Source of the DNA: Blastomyces gilchristii SLH14081
Taxonomy: Eukaryota; Ascomycota; Eurotiomycetes; Onygenales; Ajellomycetaceae
Assembly (NCBI RefSeq): GCF_000003855.2
Contig: NW_003101657.1
Span: forward strand, 404,083-468,082
Direction: 5' to 3'
DNA length: 64,000 nt
Part shown: piece by piece, positions 44,775-58,626 of the stretch
Position numbering within the stretch: the stretch's first letter is position 1
How the letters are laid out: the number at the start of each line of letters is the position of its first letter
Translations under genes and position numbers: made by a program
Notes under the pieces: model-generated
Database searches by the model: none
What the model was told of the DNA's origin: nothing
Seen by the model: the letters and a program-made list of their open reading frames with translations, nothing else

Positions 44775-47700
44775 TCAGTTCAGAAGTAACTCATTAGCTT
44801 TTGTATGTGTGTGGCTGATCTCTTTCAATCTTGATTTCATATCTGTGACTGTTGTATCTGCAACTGCTACTACTGTGTTCACAACTGTTATTCTCTTCCT
44901 CATCTTTCTCAAAGCATTCTCTGGAATGCGCGGATGCAATTCATACAACAGATAGAATAGTGAACACTTGGAGACTGCATGCTGTTGAATCTGTGTGATC
45001 AGTAGCACCTGCCTGAGATATTCATTTCATAGTCTTGTAGGCTTGCGCACTAGATATTTCATCAGCATGTTACTCAAGATTTCATTCAAGTGTTTCATCT
45101 TTCTGTTTGTCTGCAGATGATATGATATTGTTCTATAATATCTTGTCTGTAACTGACTTATAAAATGCCTCATTACTTCTTCTACAAGGTTCACACTGTT
45201 ATCAGTTAGAATCTTATGCAGCATTTTATAGTTAACATAGATCTCATCATGTAGAAACTTCATCATCACCTTCTCTGTCACCTCTGAAACTGCTCTTGTA
45301 ACTGGCCAGTCAGTAGCATAATCAATAGCAGTGATTATTCATCAATTTTCATTTGACATTCACAGTAATATATCTATGAGATTCATTCCTCATTATTTGA
45401 ATAATTGTATTATATACTTCATCTGATGTTGCACTTTCTTATGTTCTAACTCTTTCTTAGATTCTTTTACAACCTGATAATTCAGGCATTCATGAGCATA
45501 CATCTGAATGTCCTTGACCATGCTTAGTCAGTATGCTCTTGATTTAAGTACACTCATGAGTTCAGGGCTTTCTAAGTGACTGAATTCTTTGTGTATGTGA
45601 GTTATCAAGTTGTGTCTAAATAAAGATTCTAGATAGAGAGCTTCTGCATATTCTAGATTATGATAAAGCATAATATTATTTTTCAATTTTCTCAGCTTGA
45701 AGTTTAAAGACATCTCTTCTACTACTCTTATAAGACACTTATCATCTGACATCTTGTCATTCTTCAAGTAAGAGATCATGATATTCACTTATTCTGATTC
45801 CTTGCATTTTCTCAGTGTGTTTAACATGAACATCTCTTATACCTGGTTCACAGAATTCTCACTCATGAAATCAGGTCTGTAACTGATTATGTCAGATATC
45901 ACAGCATCTGATCTCTTTCAGTATTTGATATGAAGATTGTACACTTGAAACTCTGAGATTTAACATGCTAAGTGTTTGAAAGATTTTATCATTAATTGTA
46001 GATAGACAAGGCTTTTATGATCTGTGATCACTGTTATCATATACTCATTGTCAATATATCTATCTCACAACACTAGTATATACTTGATTGCTAGCAATTT
46101 CTTTTCATACACTGAGTAATTGAGCTCAGTGTCTGATAGTTTTCTATCATTATACATCACTGAGTGCAGCTTGCTGTTCTTACTCATCTGTAGAAGAGCA
46201 TCTCTGATAGCTCATTCAGATGTGTCTGTCTTGATGTAGAAAGATTTATCATGATCTGATTGAATAAGCACTGAGAATGTTATTATACATTCTCTCAGTG
46301 TGAGAAAAGCCTTTTCACACACAGTATTTCAGATAATTGAATAAAACTTCTTCTTTCACAGATTTACATTCATTTCTCTTAAGAGATCTGAGAGTGATGC
46401 AGATATTCATATGAAATCCTTGATAAATCTGTGATAATATAAGATCAACTCAAGAAACTGCTGTACATAATATATGTTTCTCAGTCACAGTCAATTCACT
46501 ATAACATTCAATTTCTCCAGAATGAGATGTATACAGTCATCACTCACTACATGTTCTATGAACTTCAACTCTTTTATTTCAAACACACACTTGATTGATT
46601 TAATATAGAGCTTATACTCTGCTAGAGTTATAAGCACTTTATCAAGATGCTTCAGATGTTTATTATATGAGTTTGAAAAGACTAGAATATTATCAAGATA
46701 TACAAGGCATGAGATTTCATTCTGTTTATGAAGAATCATATTCATCATTATTTAAAAGATGACAGGCACATTTATCAGACTGAATAACATTGTCAGAAAT
46801 TCAAACTTCCCTCATTGCATATTAAATGCAGTTCACAGAACTGACAGTTCATCTACACAGATCTGTCAGTATTCTGAGAGAAGATTAATCTTTAATAGAT
46901 ATCAGGTATTTTCAATCATATTCAACTGTTATTGAATCTGTGACAGTGAATATTCATTCTTGATCATAAGCTTATTGAGTGCTCAATAATTGATACACAT
47001 TCATTACTTCTCATCTGTCTTTTTCACAAATAGAACTGAAAAGCCTCATGTACTTGATGAGAGTTGTATGAGATCACATTCTAGAAGGTCTGTGATCTGA
47101 TGCTTCTGTTCTTCAAGGTGCATTTGTGACAGAGAGTACACATTCTGATTGACTGGTTTTATGTCCTCTGTGTCAATCTCATGTATGAATTCTCATTTCA
47201 GCAGTAATTCTGATGAAAGATCTGTTCAGAAGATCTTCTCATGCTTCTTCAGAAGCTTCTTCATATACTTGTTCTTCTGCATATTCTTTATCTTAGTTTT
47301 CTCTGCTTCCAGATCCTGTATAACATACAGAATACTTTCAGATGAGGTCTTGTAAATCATTCTCTTTGCTTATTAATATATAAGCAGATTTAACTCTTCT
47401 ATATCAGGGATGTGAAATGTTCTTCTCATATCAGTTGATAGAATTGTATGAACTGTTTTCTTTCTATTGATCAACTGTATATAGCATGTACATCATTGAA
47501 TCTGCAGATTGAATCTTTGAAATCAATCAAGTTCAAGAATAAGGTTGTATTTCATGTTCTGCAGCTCTCATGCTTAAATATAGTAAGATCATTCTTCAAA
47601 GTGCAAGAGAACTCTTACTCTTACAGATGATATCAAATATCAGTTATCAGATAATCTTATGTGTCAGGAATTCTTCACTCAGCAGATCTCTTTCAATCTT

Positions 47701-49673
47701 TGAATCATATGATCATTAATATATTGTATAGAAGCTTCTGTGTCTGCTAACACTTTTGCAGCTATCTCTCAATTCTTATTCAAGTGTCTCTTATACATTA
47801 ACATTTCAGGTCTCAAGACATTGAGATGAGTGTTCACTTCATTCTTCTCATCTGCATCTCATTCAGGAGCCTGCTTCTTCTTTATATTCACAGAATTCAG
47901 AGAATCATCTAACACAGACATCTCTTTCACTTTGAAGACTTTTCATAGAATATCAGTGAGTGTCTTCAAGCTCGCTGATTCTGCTAGTTTTTTGACTCTC
48001 TTACTTCTCTTGACTGTGCACACTGAGTGCAATCTTTTGCATCATGATTTTGATGTTCACAGTTAAAGCAAGCTTGATACTTGTGATATCAAGGTTTTCA
48101 CTCAGAGAATCTCTTTTTCAGAGAATTCAGTGCTTTAGCAATGACATTCAGATCTAGATTCATCACATCTAAGTATGTGACTTATATTATAGAAGTCTGA
48201 TTATCTGTTCTTCACTGAAGCATACTCAATTGCAGTATTTTCTGTCACAATTGACTTGCTTGTTTCTGTATAATGAGAATATTATATACTTTCTTCACTG
48301 TACCTGACTGTGAGGTTAAGCATTTTCATTTCACTCTCAACTCAGGTGTAAGATTATGAATGAAGATCTGTAAACAGAAAGATGTTGAAAGCTCTTCATT
48401 CAATGTGAGATAGTGTAAGCTGAAGTGTGTGAAGTATGATATAAGATTACTTACTTATCTACACTCAGTGAAGTGTTTGTAATACTTGTCTCATGTATTC
48501 ACTTTCTCAAAGTTGTGTAAGATTCATTTGAAAAACTCATTTCATATTTGTGAGAATGAATATTGCTCTGAGTCTGTGAGATTCATCTTTTTATCAGTTA
48601 TTCATAATGACTTCACTTTTCTGCATAGAAATGCAGTAGATCTTAAGACTTGTTAAAATTCTGTTGACTGTCTGTCTGTGAGTTCACATTTGATCTGATA
48701 ATATGATTGCATCTGACTTAGTCAGCTGATTACAGCATTATTTTTTCAGTTGTCATTGAAGCTTGATGACTTCAGCAGATCTCCCAGCTTAATATATTTC
48801 ATACTCAGATTCTCATCCTGCATAGCAGTCTCTGATGATGTGTACACTTCTGAAGAGATTATGAACAATTATGATAAGATCTTCAGATTCAGTGTAATCA
48901 CCTGTCTATGTAACTGTTCAATCTTCTACTGCAGGCCTAAGATCTGATTTTCTCTATTCTTATTGATGATGACAATTGTGTCAGTGAAGCTCTTCATGAT
49001 GAATGCTTGATTCACAGTGAATGTCAATTATTGTTTAACTTTCACCTCAGCCTGCCACTGTGTACACAAGGCCTCAATCTCATTTAGAATTCTTGTATAT
49101 GTATGAAGCTTTGATTCTGATTCAGTGATTTCAGCTGCTTTTCTTACTGCTTCAAGTAAATTCTCTGAGAGGTTCTACATATCTTTCAGTTCAGATAGCA
49201 GAGAAGAATGTTGTTCATATCAGCTAGAAAAGGTATTCATTTCAGTGGTTTCTCATTAATTGTATGATGTCTATCATTATATCACTGTGTTATTATATCA
49301 GTATATTGTTCTATCACTATATCATTATATCACTATATTATTATATGATTTCTGTTATCATCATACAACTTTAGTGATGGTCACCCCCTCTTTTATTTCT
49401 TTGAGTGAAGAGCAGTCTTCTTTGAATCTGATTTATCACTCTCATCTCTTTTCTCACCTCTCATCTGTTCACATACATGGCATTCATCTGAGTGTGGAGT
49501 TTTTCCTCAACAAGCAAAGCAGTATCAATTGAATGCTCTTTCACTCACTGCTCTTCATACACTATCTTTTTGAGATGTTCTAGGATCACACTGGCATGAT
49601 AACTATAAATCACTTCATAGATGGAATTATCACATCCTGAAGGAGCCTGTGCTTCTCACCAGTTTTTAGACAT
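44775..49673 (-). pseudogene. Gypsy-A gag-pol
   Basis: From ATG 49673 (10 nt inside the 5' LTR) the minus strand encodes gag with a zinc knuckle CFNCEHQNHDAKDC (about 48030-48075). Protease follows (LADTEASIQYINDHMIQRLK, about 47700-47760). RT has the polymerase box VYLDNILVFSNS (near 46690, YLDD-type with D-to-N). RNase H comes next, then an integrase zinc-binding region with HKEFSHLESPELMSVLK near 45560. The integrase core has WGMNLIDILLWMS and WIITAIDYATDWPVTRAVSE (about 45300) and LTDNSVNLVEEVMRHFISQL. It ends near 44775 after FYLLYELHPRIPENA. Trp codons are widely TGA/TAG. Confidence 0.83.
49258..49380. repeat. AT-rich tandem repeat in Gypsy-A gag
   Basis: Repeated TATCACTATATCATTA-like units (8-15 bp). 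It lies within the gag part of Gypsy-A and would encode a repetitive Asp/Ile/Tyr-containing linker or mark a microsatellite expansion. Confidence 0.6.
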
Positions 49674-49682
49674 GCTATCAGA

Positions 49683-49857
49683 TGTGATTCAAAGATTGCT
49701 TAAGCCAGTGTATGATTACAGGCGTACGCTGGCTTCTTATATATTGTAATATCATACACTAAATTAATTAGCGGCTGCTATGGCCCCTTTACACTCATAA
49801 GCAAGTTCAGAAGCGGCCGCGTTATTATCCGACGGTCATATGTTCTTCCGAACTACA
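49683..49857 (-). repeat. Gypsy-A 5' LTR (175 bp)
   Basis: Pairs with 41567-41741. It retains more GC (GCGGCCGCG, CCGACGG), so it is less mutated. Confidence 0.87.
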
Positions 49858-49884
49858 AATCACCTGCAAGTACTTATTCCTACA

Positions 49885-52800
49885 TTTCAAGCTCAGTCAG
49901 TCAGCAACTGTCTGTTATAACTGAAAGGACTAGATACTTGCATACTTCAATCCCTGTAAATTCTACTACAGACACTCAGAAGCAGTTATCTGAATCATGA
50001 ATAATCTCTGTGAAAGAAGTCTCAGAGAACTTATCAATCACTTATAAGATATTATTCTCTGCATCTATGACAGAGAAACTCTCTGAACTCATAAATGAAT
50101 TAATCTCAGTGAAGAACATTCTTGAGCATCTTCTATAAGACTAAGCTATTTTTCTATAAGAAATGCTTACTATCTACAAACACTCTTGAACTGAGTCTCT
50201 AGACATAATCTTCAGAGATATGTATGAATGAAAAAGAAACTTTCTTCAGCTGTGATCACTTAAGATTACTTATTAAACTATAATCTATAAAAGCTTTTAT
50301 AAGTTTGTATTTGAAATTGACTCACAAGTCTGACTGTGTGATATGAAAGATGAAGAAGCTGTTATCTATATAATAACAGATCTCTACTACACTGAAGTCA
50401 AGAACTGGCTGAATTATCTAGAGAATGATTATAAGAGATTTCACTAATCTATTCTCAAGATCTATCTAGAGAATAAGTTGAGAGACTTTATAAGCTGAAC
50501 AGAGAACATCTGAGCTGCAATCATTAATATTAGAAAAAGAGGTGAGAAATCTGATAAAGACTACTCACAGTACTTTATGAAATTATAATATGAATTAAGA
50601 CATGTGAAAACAGGGCTCTGAAACAAGACCTGAATAATGATATTTATAAAGAGACTGAATAAAGACATGTAGAATAAGCTCATTGAGTAAGACTCTAAGT
50701 TCTTAACTCTGAAGAAACTGATGACTCTCATTCATCACTTATAGATCACTGTGAGAGTCACAGATCTACAGAGAGCAGATTATCAATCAGTTCTGCAAGA
50801 GCTAGAACAATAGAGAATAGATTTATCAGAAAAAGATAATAAGACATAGAGAGATTTATATCTAACTACTGAGTAGAGAGAGAGAGCTTCACAAGCTCTT
50901 ATAAATAGACTGTATAATAGAAAGATTAAGAAAAAGAGACTCTACTTTATCTGTTCTAAATCAGAATATCTCTGTATAAACTGTTCAGATAAATTAAAAT
51001 AGAAATTTAAGAAGTCACAGACAGAGTCAGTAACAGTCTTCTTAAGAGTCTTAAAACTGATATCTGAATCTGTTACTTCTCTGATGAAAATACTTACTTA
51101 TAGAAAGAGACTGTGCTGCAGTACTACTGTCTCATAAGTATGAAAAGTATTAATGAACTCAGGATCTCAGGCTACTATAGTGTCTTTAAAGCTCATAGAG
51201 TGAATGAGCTGAATAATAGAAACTGAGAATCTGCTCTTATAATAAGCAGAGTGTGAGAACTCAGATCTGAGAGTTGAGAGACTTATAAGAGTTATCTTTG
51301 AATTACAAGATCTCTCTGAAATCTGGAGAAGATTTACAGAAACTGTGATTATCACAGATATCATAGATAATATGTACTTAAGACTTATATAACTTCAAAG
51401 ACACAATCTGCACATAGCTGTTCATGAGTCAGGTTTATACTTTTAATCAGTATTGATAGACTTACTCACAGAGATAGAATCAGTTGATACTGTAGAGTTG
51501 ATTAGAGAAGACAAGCTTATCTATATAATGACTTTATGAATATCTGAGAATCTTACAGTCATGAAAACTGAGCTTCAGATATCAGAGAAATACTGAGATC
51601 TCACAGAGATATTTAACTCAGTAAAGACAGCTGAGCTTTCTTCTCACTGTGAGAAGAATCTGATAATAGATTTAATAGAAGAGTAGAAACTCTTCTGAGA
51701 ACTAATTTATAAGCTCTTTTATTATGAGACAGAGGTCTTGCAGATCTATATAAAGAAGAATCTGAAGAATGACTTTATCTAATCTTTACAGATCTCTGTG
51801 AGAGCCTCTGTAATATTTATGAAGAAGAAGAATAAAGATCTCAGATTGTATATAGACTACTGTAATCTGAACTTCAAGATAATAAAGAGTTACTATTCTC
51901 TATCTCTGATTAAGAGTGTAATTAACTGTCTTATAAGAGCTGTCATATTCACACAACTGAATATAATTAATATATATACACAGCTGTGAATACAGTCTGA
52001 GAATGAATGAAAGACTGTCTTTAGAACTGTATTGAGATTGTTTGAATATCTAATGATGTCTTTTGATCTGACTAATATCTCTATGACATTTCAGTCTTTT
52101 ATTAATAAAATACTTCACATATATCTGAATATCTTCATGATAATATATCTGAATGATGTGATAATATACTCTGTGAAGAAGAAAGAACACACTGAGCATG
52201 TATGAAGTGTATTGAAGATCTTAGATGAGATAGAACTGTATATTAAGCTTATAAAGTATAACTTCAGTATCTGTCAGATTAATTTTCTAGAATATGTAAT
52301 CACTGCAGATAATATTCAGATGAAATCTTTATAAATTGAGACTATTCTATTATAACTGAAGCTAACTAGTATTCATGAGATTCAGATCTTTCTGAGCTTT
52401 ATGAATTTCTATAGATAATTTATCTTTATATTTGTGAGAATCTTCTTGACTCTTACAGACATGCTGAAGAGTGAAAATAAGAAGAAGTTATCTCATGAAT
52501 AGAGAATGAAAAAATTGTTAAGAAGAAAGAGCTGTGAGAACTTTCTTACTTCAGAAGCTTGTAGAGTCTTTATAAGATTAAAACAGATATTCACAGATAT
52601 AGTAATGCTGTTTCACTTTAATATCTTACTCTTAATCAGATTAAAGATAGATATCTTCTTCTTTATAATTTCAGAAATAGTCTTATAACTACAGTTAAAT
52701 AAGAACTGAGTTTCAGTGATCTTTTTCTTATAAAAGATACAATCTGTGAAGATCAACTATAATATTTATAATCAGAAGCTTCTTATAATAGTGAAGTTCT

Positions 52801-54893
52801 TTCATCACTGATATTACTATTTTAAGAGTCTTATAACAGTAATTACTGTTAGAACTGATTATAACAGCTTACAATAGTTTACTTCAATCAAGAAACTCTC
52901 ACAGTGATAGATTCACTGAGTTCAGAGACTGAGTGAGTTCTGATTCAAGATAGAATATATCAAGAGAACTAAGAACTCAGTGAACAGACTCTCTTACAGA
53001 TCAGACTATATTAAGAAGATCAGAATAACAGATATAGAGAGACTAGAGAAGACAGAAAAGCTTCACAGAATGCTTAAACTGAGTATTATAAAGAGATTGA
53101 CTGAAGAGTCTCTCAATCTCTTATGAGAGAAGAGAGAGAAGAGAGAGAAGAAGTCTGTATAACTACTCTCTATAACACTGAGAGTTAACACTCTGAGAAT
53201 CTCTGTGAGAATTCTTGAAGAGAGTATCTATAATCTGAAGAATTTATAAGCTTTGAGAAGTGCTGTGAAAGATCTGATATAAGAGAAAACAGAGTATAAG
53301 TCTTTATAAGATCTTCTATTCAGATTATCTGAACTGTAACTGAAGAATGAATATACTCAGTATATTCAGAAACTACTTATAGCAGAGATCAATTCTGCAG
53401 AAGTAAAGAATTAAAGAGACTTAAATAATCTCTTATAAAGAGAGAGCTGAATTTATATATCTGTGAATAAGTTTCTATGTATAGAACTTATTAAAAGATA
53501 TTATGACTCTTCTCTAGCAGGTCATTTTACAGATACTAGAACTCATGAGTTGCTTATAAGAAAATACTTCTGACTGAAGATGCAAGAACTTATAAAGAAG
53601 ATAGTGAATTCTTATACTATTTATCAGAATTTGTGAGTAGTGCAGTTCAGATTATATGAAGAACTTACTTCTCTACTCATCTTATAAAAATCTTGAGAAC
53701 AGCTAGAAATGAATACTCTTGTAAGTCTTTCTGAAAGTAAGAATATATATAATATCTACTTTGACAGTGTACTGATGACAGTGAATTACTTTATCAAGAT
53801 AACACACTTTATACTCATTTATAGAAACTTGAAGTTAAAGAATTTAACTCATATCTTTATCTACAATATGATCTGATTGCATGAATTGTCTATAAACATT
53901 ATCTCAGATAGAGAATCAATTTTTGCAGAAGAGTTCTGATCTGATCTGATAACTATACTGAAGATTTCATAAGATCTAAGTACAGCTTTTCATCAACAGA
54001 CAGATGATCAGATAGAATATCTGATAAGTATATTAAAACAGTATCTACAGTGCTTTGTCAATTATAATTAGAATAACTGAGTGTATTGATTATCATTTAT
54101 AAAGTTTGTGTATAACAACTCAAAGTATGTCAGTACAGATAAAACCCTCTTTGAAATACTCACTGAGACTTATTTGCAGATGATCTTGATAAATCTGTGA
54201 GAGTACACTATAGAGTGTGATAATATCTATGAACAGACTGAGAGAATTCAGAAGATTCAGAAGAAAGTCTGTGAATTCTTAAGAAAGACTTAAGAGTATC
54301 AGAAGAGATACTATGACTTCAAGTATATTATAAAGAGTTTTAAGAAAGATAATAGAGTCTGACTGAGTCTAGAAAATATTATTATATAGAGATCTAGTAA
54401 GAAGCTGAATCTCTTACAGACAGAGTCTTATAAGATTATGAAGAAAGTTAGCTCACAGTTCTATAGATTAAAACTGTCATCTGAATTACAGATATATAAT
54501 GTTTTTTATATCTCTTTGCTCTATAAATATAAGAAATTTTCAGAAGAGAACTCTGTAACTCATCACTCTATCTATGAAGTATTAGAGAGTGAAAGAGAAT
54601 ATCAGATCAAAGAGATTATTAACTCAGAGAAGTAAGATTACAAGCTCTGATTCAAGATTCAGTGATAAGAGTATTCTAATAAGATGAATAAGTTCACTTA
54701 AGAATTATCTGAACAGATAAAATATCTGTAGAAGCTGAGATATGACTTTCATACTATAAATTCTGATAAGTCAGAATGATACAGTCTTCACTAAGAATCT
54801 GATTGTGATAAAGATATTAACACTGTTATTTATAAGTCTTAGTCTATAAGATAATGAGTTTCTACTGGGATGAACAGTCTGCAGTATATATAA
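49885..54893 (+). pseudogene. Gypsy-B gag-pol with C-terminal chromodomain
   Basis: The plus strand encodes gag (about 49990-50930) and a knuckle remnant, LYFICSKSEYLCINC, near 50940. The protease-like NSGSQATIVSLKLIEW follows (about 51155). RT has LRLYIDYCNLNFKIIKSYYS (about 51840) and IYLNDVIIYS near 52145 (YLDD with D-to-N). RNase H and the integrase zinc region are next (RYYDSSLAGHFTDTRTHELL, about 53490), then the integrase core (ITHFILIYRNLKLKNLTHIF; NIISDRESIFAEEFW). The chromodomain is near 54580-54770 (SEREYQIKEIINSEK, IQWWEYSN). The chromodomain marks it as a chromovirus, which targets heterochromatin. Stop TAA 54891. Confidence 0.82.
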
Positions 54894-55109
54894 AGAGAAG
54901 AAGAAATCATACTTTTATTAAAGCTAAAAAATAAGAAAATAAAAACAGAGCTATGAACACAATTTAGAGATTAATAAAGAAAAAATAAAGAAAATTTATA
55001 CTCATATTCTTAATATTCACAACACTCAACTCTCTCATAACTATCAATTTCTCTCTTTAAAGAAGCAGAGAGTATTATATCTGTGATACAGATAATTATT
55101 ACATTTAAT
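54894..55109. other. Spacer between Gypsy-B pol and accessory ORF
   Basis: AT-rich, no domain seen. Mirrored in Gypsy-C at about 58404-58626. Confidence 0.5.
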
Positions 55110-55856
55110 ATGAAGACTATCAGAAATGTATAGACTTCAGAGAAGCTGAACATCAGAGTATGTATAGTTATAGCAGAATCTTGAGAACTGACTATCTGTG
55201 TATATGATCAGATACTTCTTATAAAGCTGTATCTGCTTTCTCAGTTATGCTGAAGTATTCAGCCTGAAAATAATGAAAATATGAAGAGAGAGCTTATCTG
55301 TTCAGATCAACTTCTGTCATAAATTCATGATATTTATATTATCTTGATTACCTGGATTTTGCAGGTATCTGAGAACTCATCTCTTATTAATAATAAGATT
55401 GTGAAAATGTGCTGTAGTGTGAGAATCATTGATAGAGAATCTAGACATATTTACATATATCTGATCAGAGATTGTATGAGCAGGGAAGAGATAATCATAG
55501 ATCTGCAGAGTCACAGAAGACACTGATAAAATCAGAAGCTTTATAAGAACTGTCAGCTAGAGTCTGTAAGAAATTACTTATAGAAAGACTTACAGTAAAG
55601 AGAAGAACTGCACTGTTTAGAGTCAGAAGCTGGCCTGAGAAAGGCATGAGATTGATCACTAGTCTGAAGATCAGATGTGATGACAGAACTGAGAGAAGTG
55701 AAGATACTATTATAAGCAGTGACATCTCTGCTTCATCAGCTGATAAAAAGTGATTAGAGAAGTTACAGAAACATCTATAAGAAGCTCAGTGATAATCAGA
55801 TATTATTTATAAGATATTAAAATTGAAAATTTTTTTTATTCTTGAGAAGTTCTTGA
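55110..55856 (+). pseudogene. Gypsy-B accessory ORF (Cys plus leucine-heptad protein)
   Basis: One continuous phase of 249 codons, read through RIP-type stops from ATG 55110 to TGA 55854, lies downstream of the pol stop on the same strand. Visible features are scattered Cys (CCSVRIIDRES, LIRDCMSREE), then a heptad-like helical region (ELHCLESEAGLRKA, RSDVMTELREVKILL, VTSLLHQLIKS). The counterpart in Gypsy-C starts at 58403 (minus). Preservation of phase in two diverged copies argues for a real gene of the family. No known domain recognised. Confidence 0.5.
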
Positions 55857-56621
55857 ATTAATATATAGATATTATTAGAAACACTCTCTCTCTGTTATCT
55901 GAATAAAAATACTTTGTGAATAAATAAGAATACTCACAGTTTATAAGAATGAAAGCTGTTATAGAAAAAGAAAAAAGAAGATAAGATTCTATGAACAGAT
56001 CTGAGATATTTATACTACTTTAAAAAGATTTATTTACACTGTGAATAATTTCATGAAACAGTCAGATCACTCTAGTAAATAAAGAGTGATTATAAATTAT
56101 AGATCTGAATCTTTCTATATAACTATAAAGAGTGATTGCAGACTGTAGATATCTTGATTCTACAATTCTACAGAGTTGATAAAAGAATGAAAAATTCCTC
56201 ATAATTCTATAGTGTTAAAGAATAATGATTCATGAGAATGAGTGAAAGATTAACTCATAAATACTTCTCTTTAATAAGAGTGATCTTACAGAGAGTGATT
56301 CATCTATGAGATGAATCTGTGTAATGATCACATAAGAATCTTATAAAAATAATTAAGAGTCAATTGAAACTCTTCTGTATAAAAGATGTGAGATGAATCT
56401 ATATAATAGTCAGAGAAGAATCTGTAGACTATAAAGAATCTTATAAAATAAGAAACTGAGTGATAGACTCTTTTCTCTTCATAGTAATAAGAGATTTTTC
56501 CTCACTGAGATTTTTTATAGATATAAAGAATTTTTAGTGAGTATCACTGCAGTGCTGAGCTGATTCTATGAAGTCACTCAGTGAAAGACTTTGCAGACAA
56601 AGTCTTAGAGAGAAGAGAGTA
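55857..56621. other. Gypsy-B 3' internal non-coding region
   Basis: AT-rich with no coherent frame. It ends in the purine run AGAGAGAAGAGAGTA (polypurine tract) directly before the 3' LTR at 56622. Confidence 0.55.
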
Positions 56622-56879
56622 TGTAAGAAATCTCACTTCTTGTGAATTCTTTATCTCTATTTCTATCTCTTATATAATCAATAGAGTTAGTGGCCCTTGA
56701 CTACACATAACTATATAGACTGAAGTTCACAAATACTATTCATAACTCAGCTTGAATACTATTATACATTTGACTTCTACATTTTATCTTTCTACCGCGA
56801 ATACTTCTAGTAGTTAACAGTATATATCACACCAAGCTGCAAACACCCGAATAATCGCCTGCGAGCACTTATTCTTACA
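56622..56879 (+). repeat. Gypsy-B 3' LTR (258 bp), centre of the large inverted repeat
   Basis: TGTAAGAAATC...TATTCTTACA, the same 258-bp length as the Gypsy-C 5' LTR (63222-63479) and in the opposite orientation. Confidence 0.85.
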
Positions 56880-56889
56880 ATTTCTTACA

Positions 56890-57669
56890 TATTTCTCCCT
56901 CTCTAAGACTTCATTCATGAAGTCTTTCACTAAGTGACTTTATAGAATCAGCTCAGCACTGCAGTAATACTCACTAAAAATTCTTCATATCTATAAAAAA
57001 AACCTCAGTGAGGAAAAATCTCTTATTATTATAAAAAGAAAAGAGTCTGTCACTCAGTTTCTTATTCTGTGAGATTCTTTGTAATCTACAGATTCTTCTC
57101 TGACTATTACACAGATTCATCTTATATCTTTTATATACAAGAGTTTCAGTTGACTCTTAACTATTTCTATAAGATTCTTATGTAATTATTACATAGATTC
57201 ATCTCACAGATAAATCACTCTCTGTGAGATTATCTTTATTAAAGAGAAGTATTTATATATTAATCTTTCACTCATTCTTATGAATCATTGTTCTTTGACA
57301 CTGTAGAATTGTGAGGAATTTTTCATTCTTTCATTAACTCTGTAGAATTATAGAATTAAGATATTCACAGTCTGCAATCACTCTTTATAGTTATATAGAA
57401 AGATTCAGATCTGTAATTCATAATCACTCTTTATTTACTAGAGTAATCTGACTGTTTTATGAGATTATTCACAGTGTAAGTAAATCTCTCTAGAGTAGTA
57501 TAAATACTTCAGATCTGTCTATAGAATCTTATCTTCTTTTTTCTTTTTCTGTAACATCTTTTATTCTTATAAACTGTGAGTATTATTATTCATCTGTGAA
57601 GTGTTTTCACTTAAATAATAGAGAGAGAGTGTTTCTGACAATATCTGTATATTAAGTCAAGAACTTCTC
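56890..57669. other. Gypsy-C 3' internal non-coding region
   Basis: Mirror of 55857-56621. It begins (minus-strand end) with the purine run AGAGAGGGAGAAATA next to the 10-bp LTR stub. Confidence 0.55.
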
Positions 57670-58403
57670 AAGAATAAAAATTTTTTTAATTTTAATATCT
57701 TTATAAATAATGTCTGACTGCTGCTGAGCTTATTATGAGTGTTTCTATAACTTCTCTAATCACTTTTTATCAGCTGATAAAGCAGAGATACTATCATTCA
57801 TAATAGTATATTCATTTCTTTCAGCTCTGTCACTGTATCTGATCTTCAGATCAGTAATCAATTCTATATCTCTCTCAGATTAGTCTCTGACTCTAAGCAG
57901 TATAGTCTCACTCTTTGCTGTAAGTCTTCTTATAAGTAATTTCTTACAGATTCTAGCTGATAGTTCTTATAAAGCTCTCAGTATTGTCAGTGTCTTCTGC
58001 AGTCTCACAGATCTACAATTACTTTCTCTCTGCTCACACAATCTCTGATCAGATATATGCAAATATGTCTAGATTCTCTATCAATGATTCTCATACTACA
58101 GTGCATTTCTGCAATCTCATTGTCAATGAGAGATGAGTTTCCAGATACTCATAAAATTCAGATAATTAAGACAATATGAATGTCATGAATTTATAATAGA
58201 AGTTAATCTGAACAGATAAGTCTTCTCTCTATATTTCAATTATTTTCAAGCTGAATACTTCAGTATAACTGAGAAAGCAGACACAGCTTTGTAAGAGAGA
58301 TCTGATCACACATGCAGACAGTCAGCTCTTAAGACTCTGCTGTAACTGTATATATTCTGATGTTCAGCTTCTCTGAAGTCTGTGTATTTCTGATGATCTT
58401 CAT
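57670..58403 (-). pseudogene. Gypsy-C accessory ORF
   Basis: Homologue of the Gypsy-B frame at 55110-55856, starting ATG 58403 on the minus strand with the same initial MK-IRN residues. More stops and small differences are present. The lower boundary is estimated from the alignment with Gypsy-B, not from a clear stop. Confidence 0.45.
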
Positions 58404-58626
58404 GTTAAATGTAATAATTATCTGTATCACAGATATAATACTCTCTGCTTCTTTGAAGAGAGAAATTAATAGTTATAAGAGAATTGAGTATCATAGATAT
58501 TAAGAATGTAAGTGTGAGTTTTCTTTATTTTTTCTTTATTAATCTCTAAATTGTGTTTGCAGTTCTGTTTCTATTTTCTTGTTTTTTTTTTTTTAACTTT
58601 AATAAGAATATGATTTCTTCTTCTCT

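Larger units (their letters stand above)
41567..49857 (-). mobile_element. Gypsy-A: Ty3/Gypsy element with an antisense accessory ORF
   Basis: 8291 bp with two 175-bp LTRs (41567-41741, 49683-49857; TGTGATTC...AACYACA). A 4-bp AATC duplication (41563-41566, 49858-49861) lies inside the Gypsy-B 5' LTR. Gag-pol is on the minus strand (about 44775-49673). Downstream of pol, on the plus strand, lies a separate Cys-rich frame (42179 to about 43800). It is a different lineage from Gypsy-B/C: no chromodomain is seen, and the LTRs are unrelated. Confidence 0.85.
40188..56879 (+). mobile_element. Gypsy-B: chromodomain Ty3/Gypsy element in the Gypsy-C LTR
   Basis: A plus-strand element. The 5' LTR is in three pieces (40188-40390, 41537-41562, 49858-49884) because SINE-c and Gypsy-A inserted into it. 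The internal region is 49885-56621 and the 258-bp 3' LTR 56622-56879. It carries gag, protease, RT, RNase H, integrase and a C-terminal chromodomain, then an accessory frame. The sequence is closely related to Gypsy-C and lies in the opposite orientation. Heavily RIP-mutated. Confidence 0.8.
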
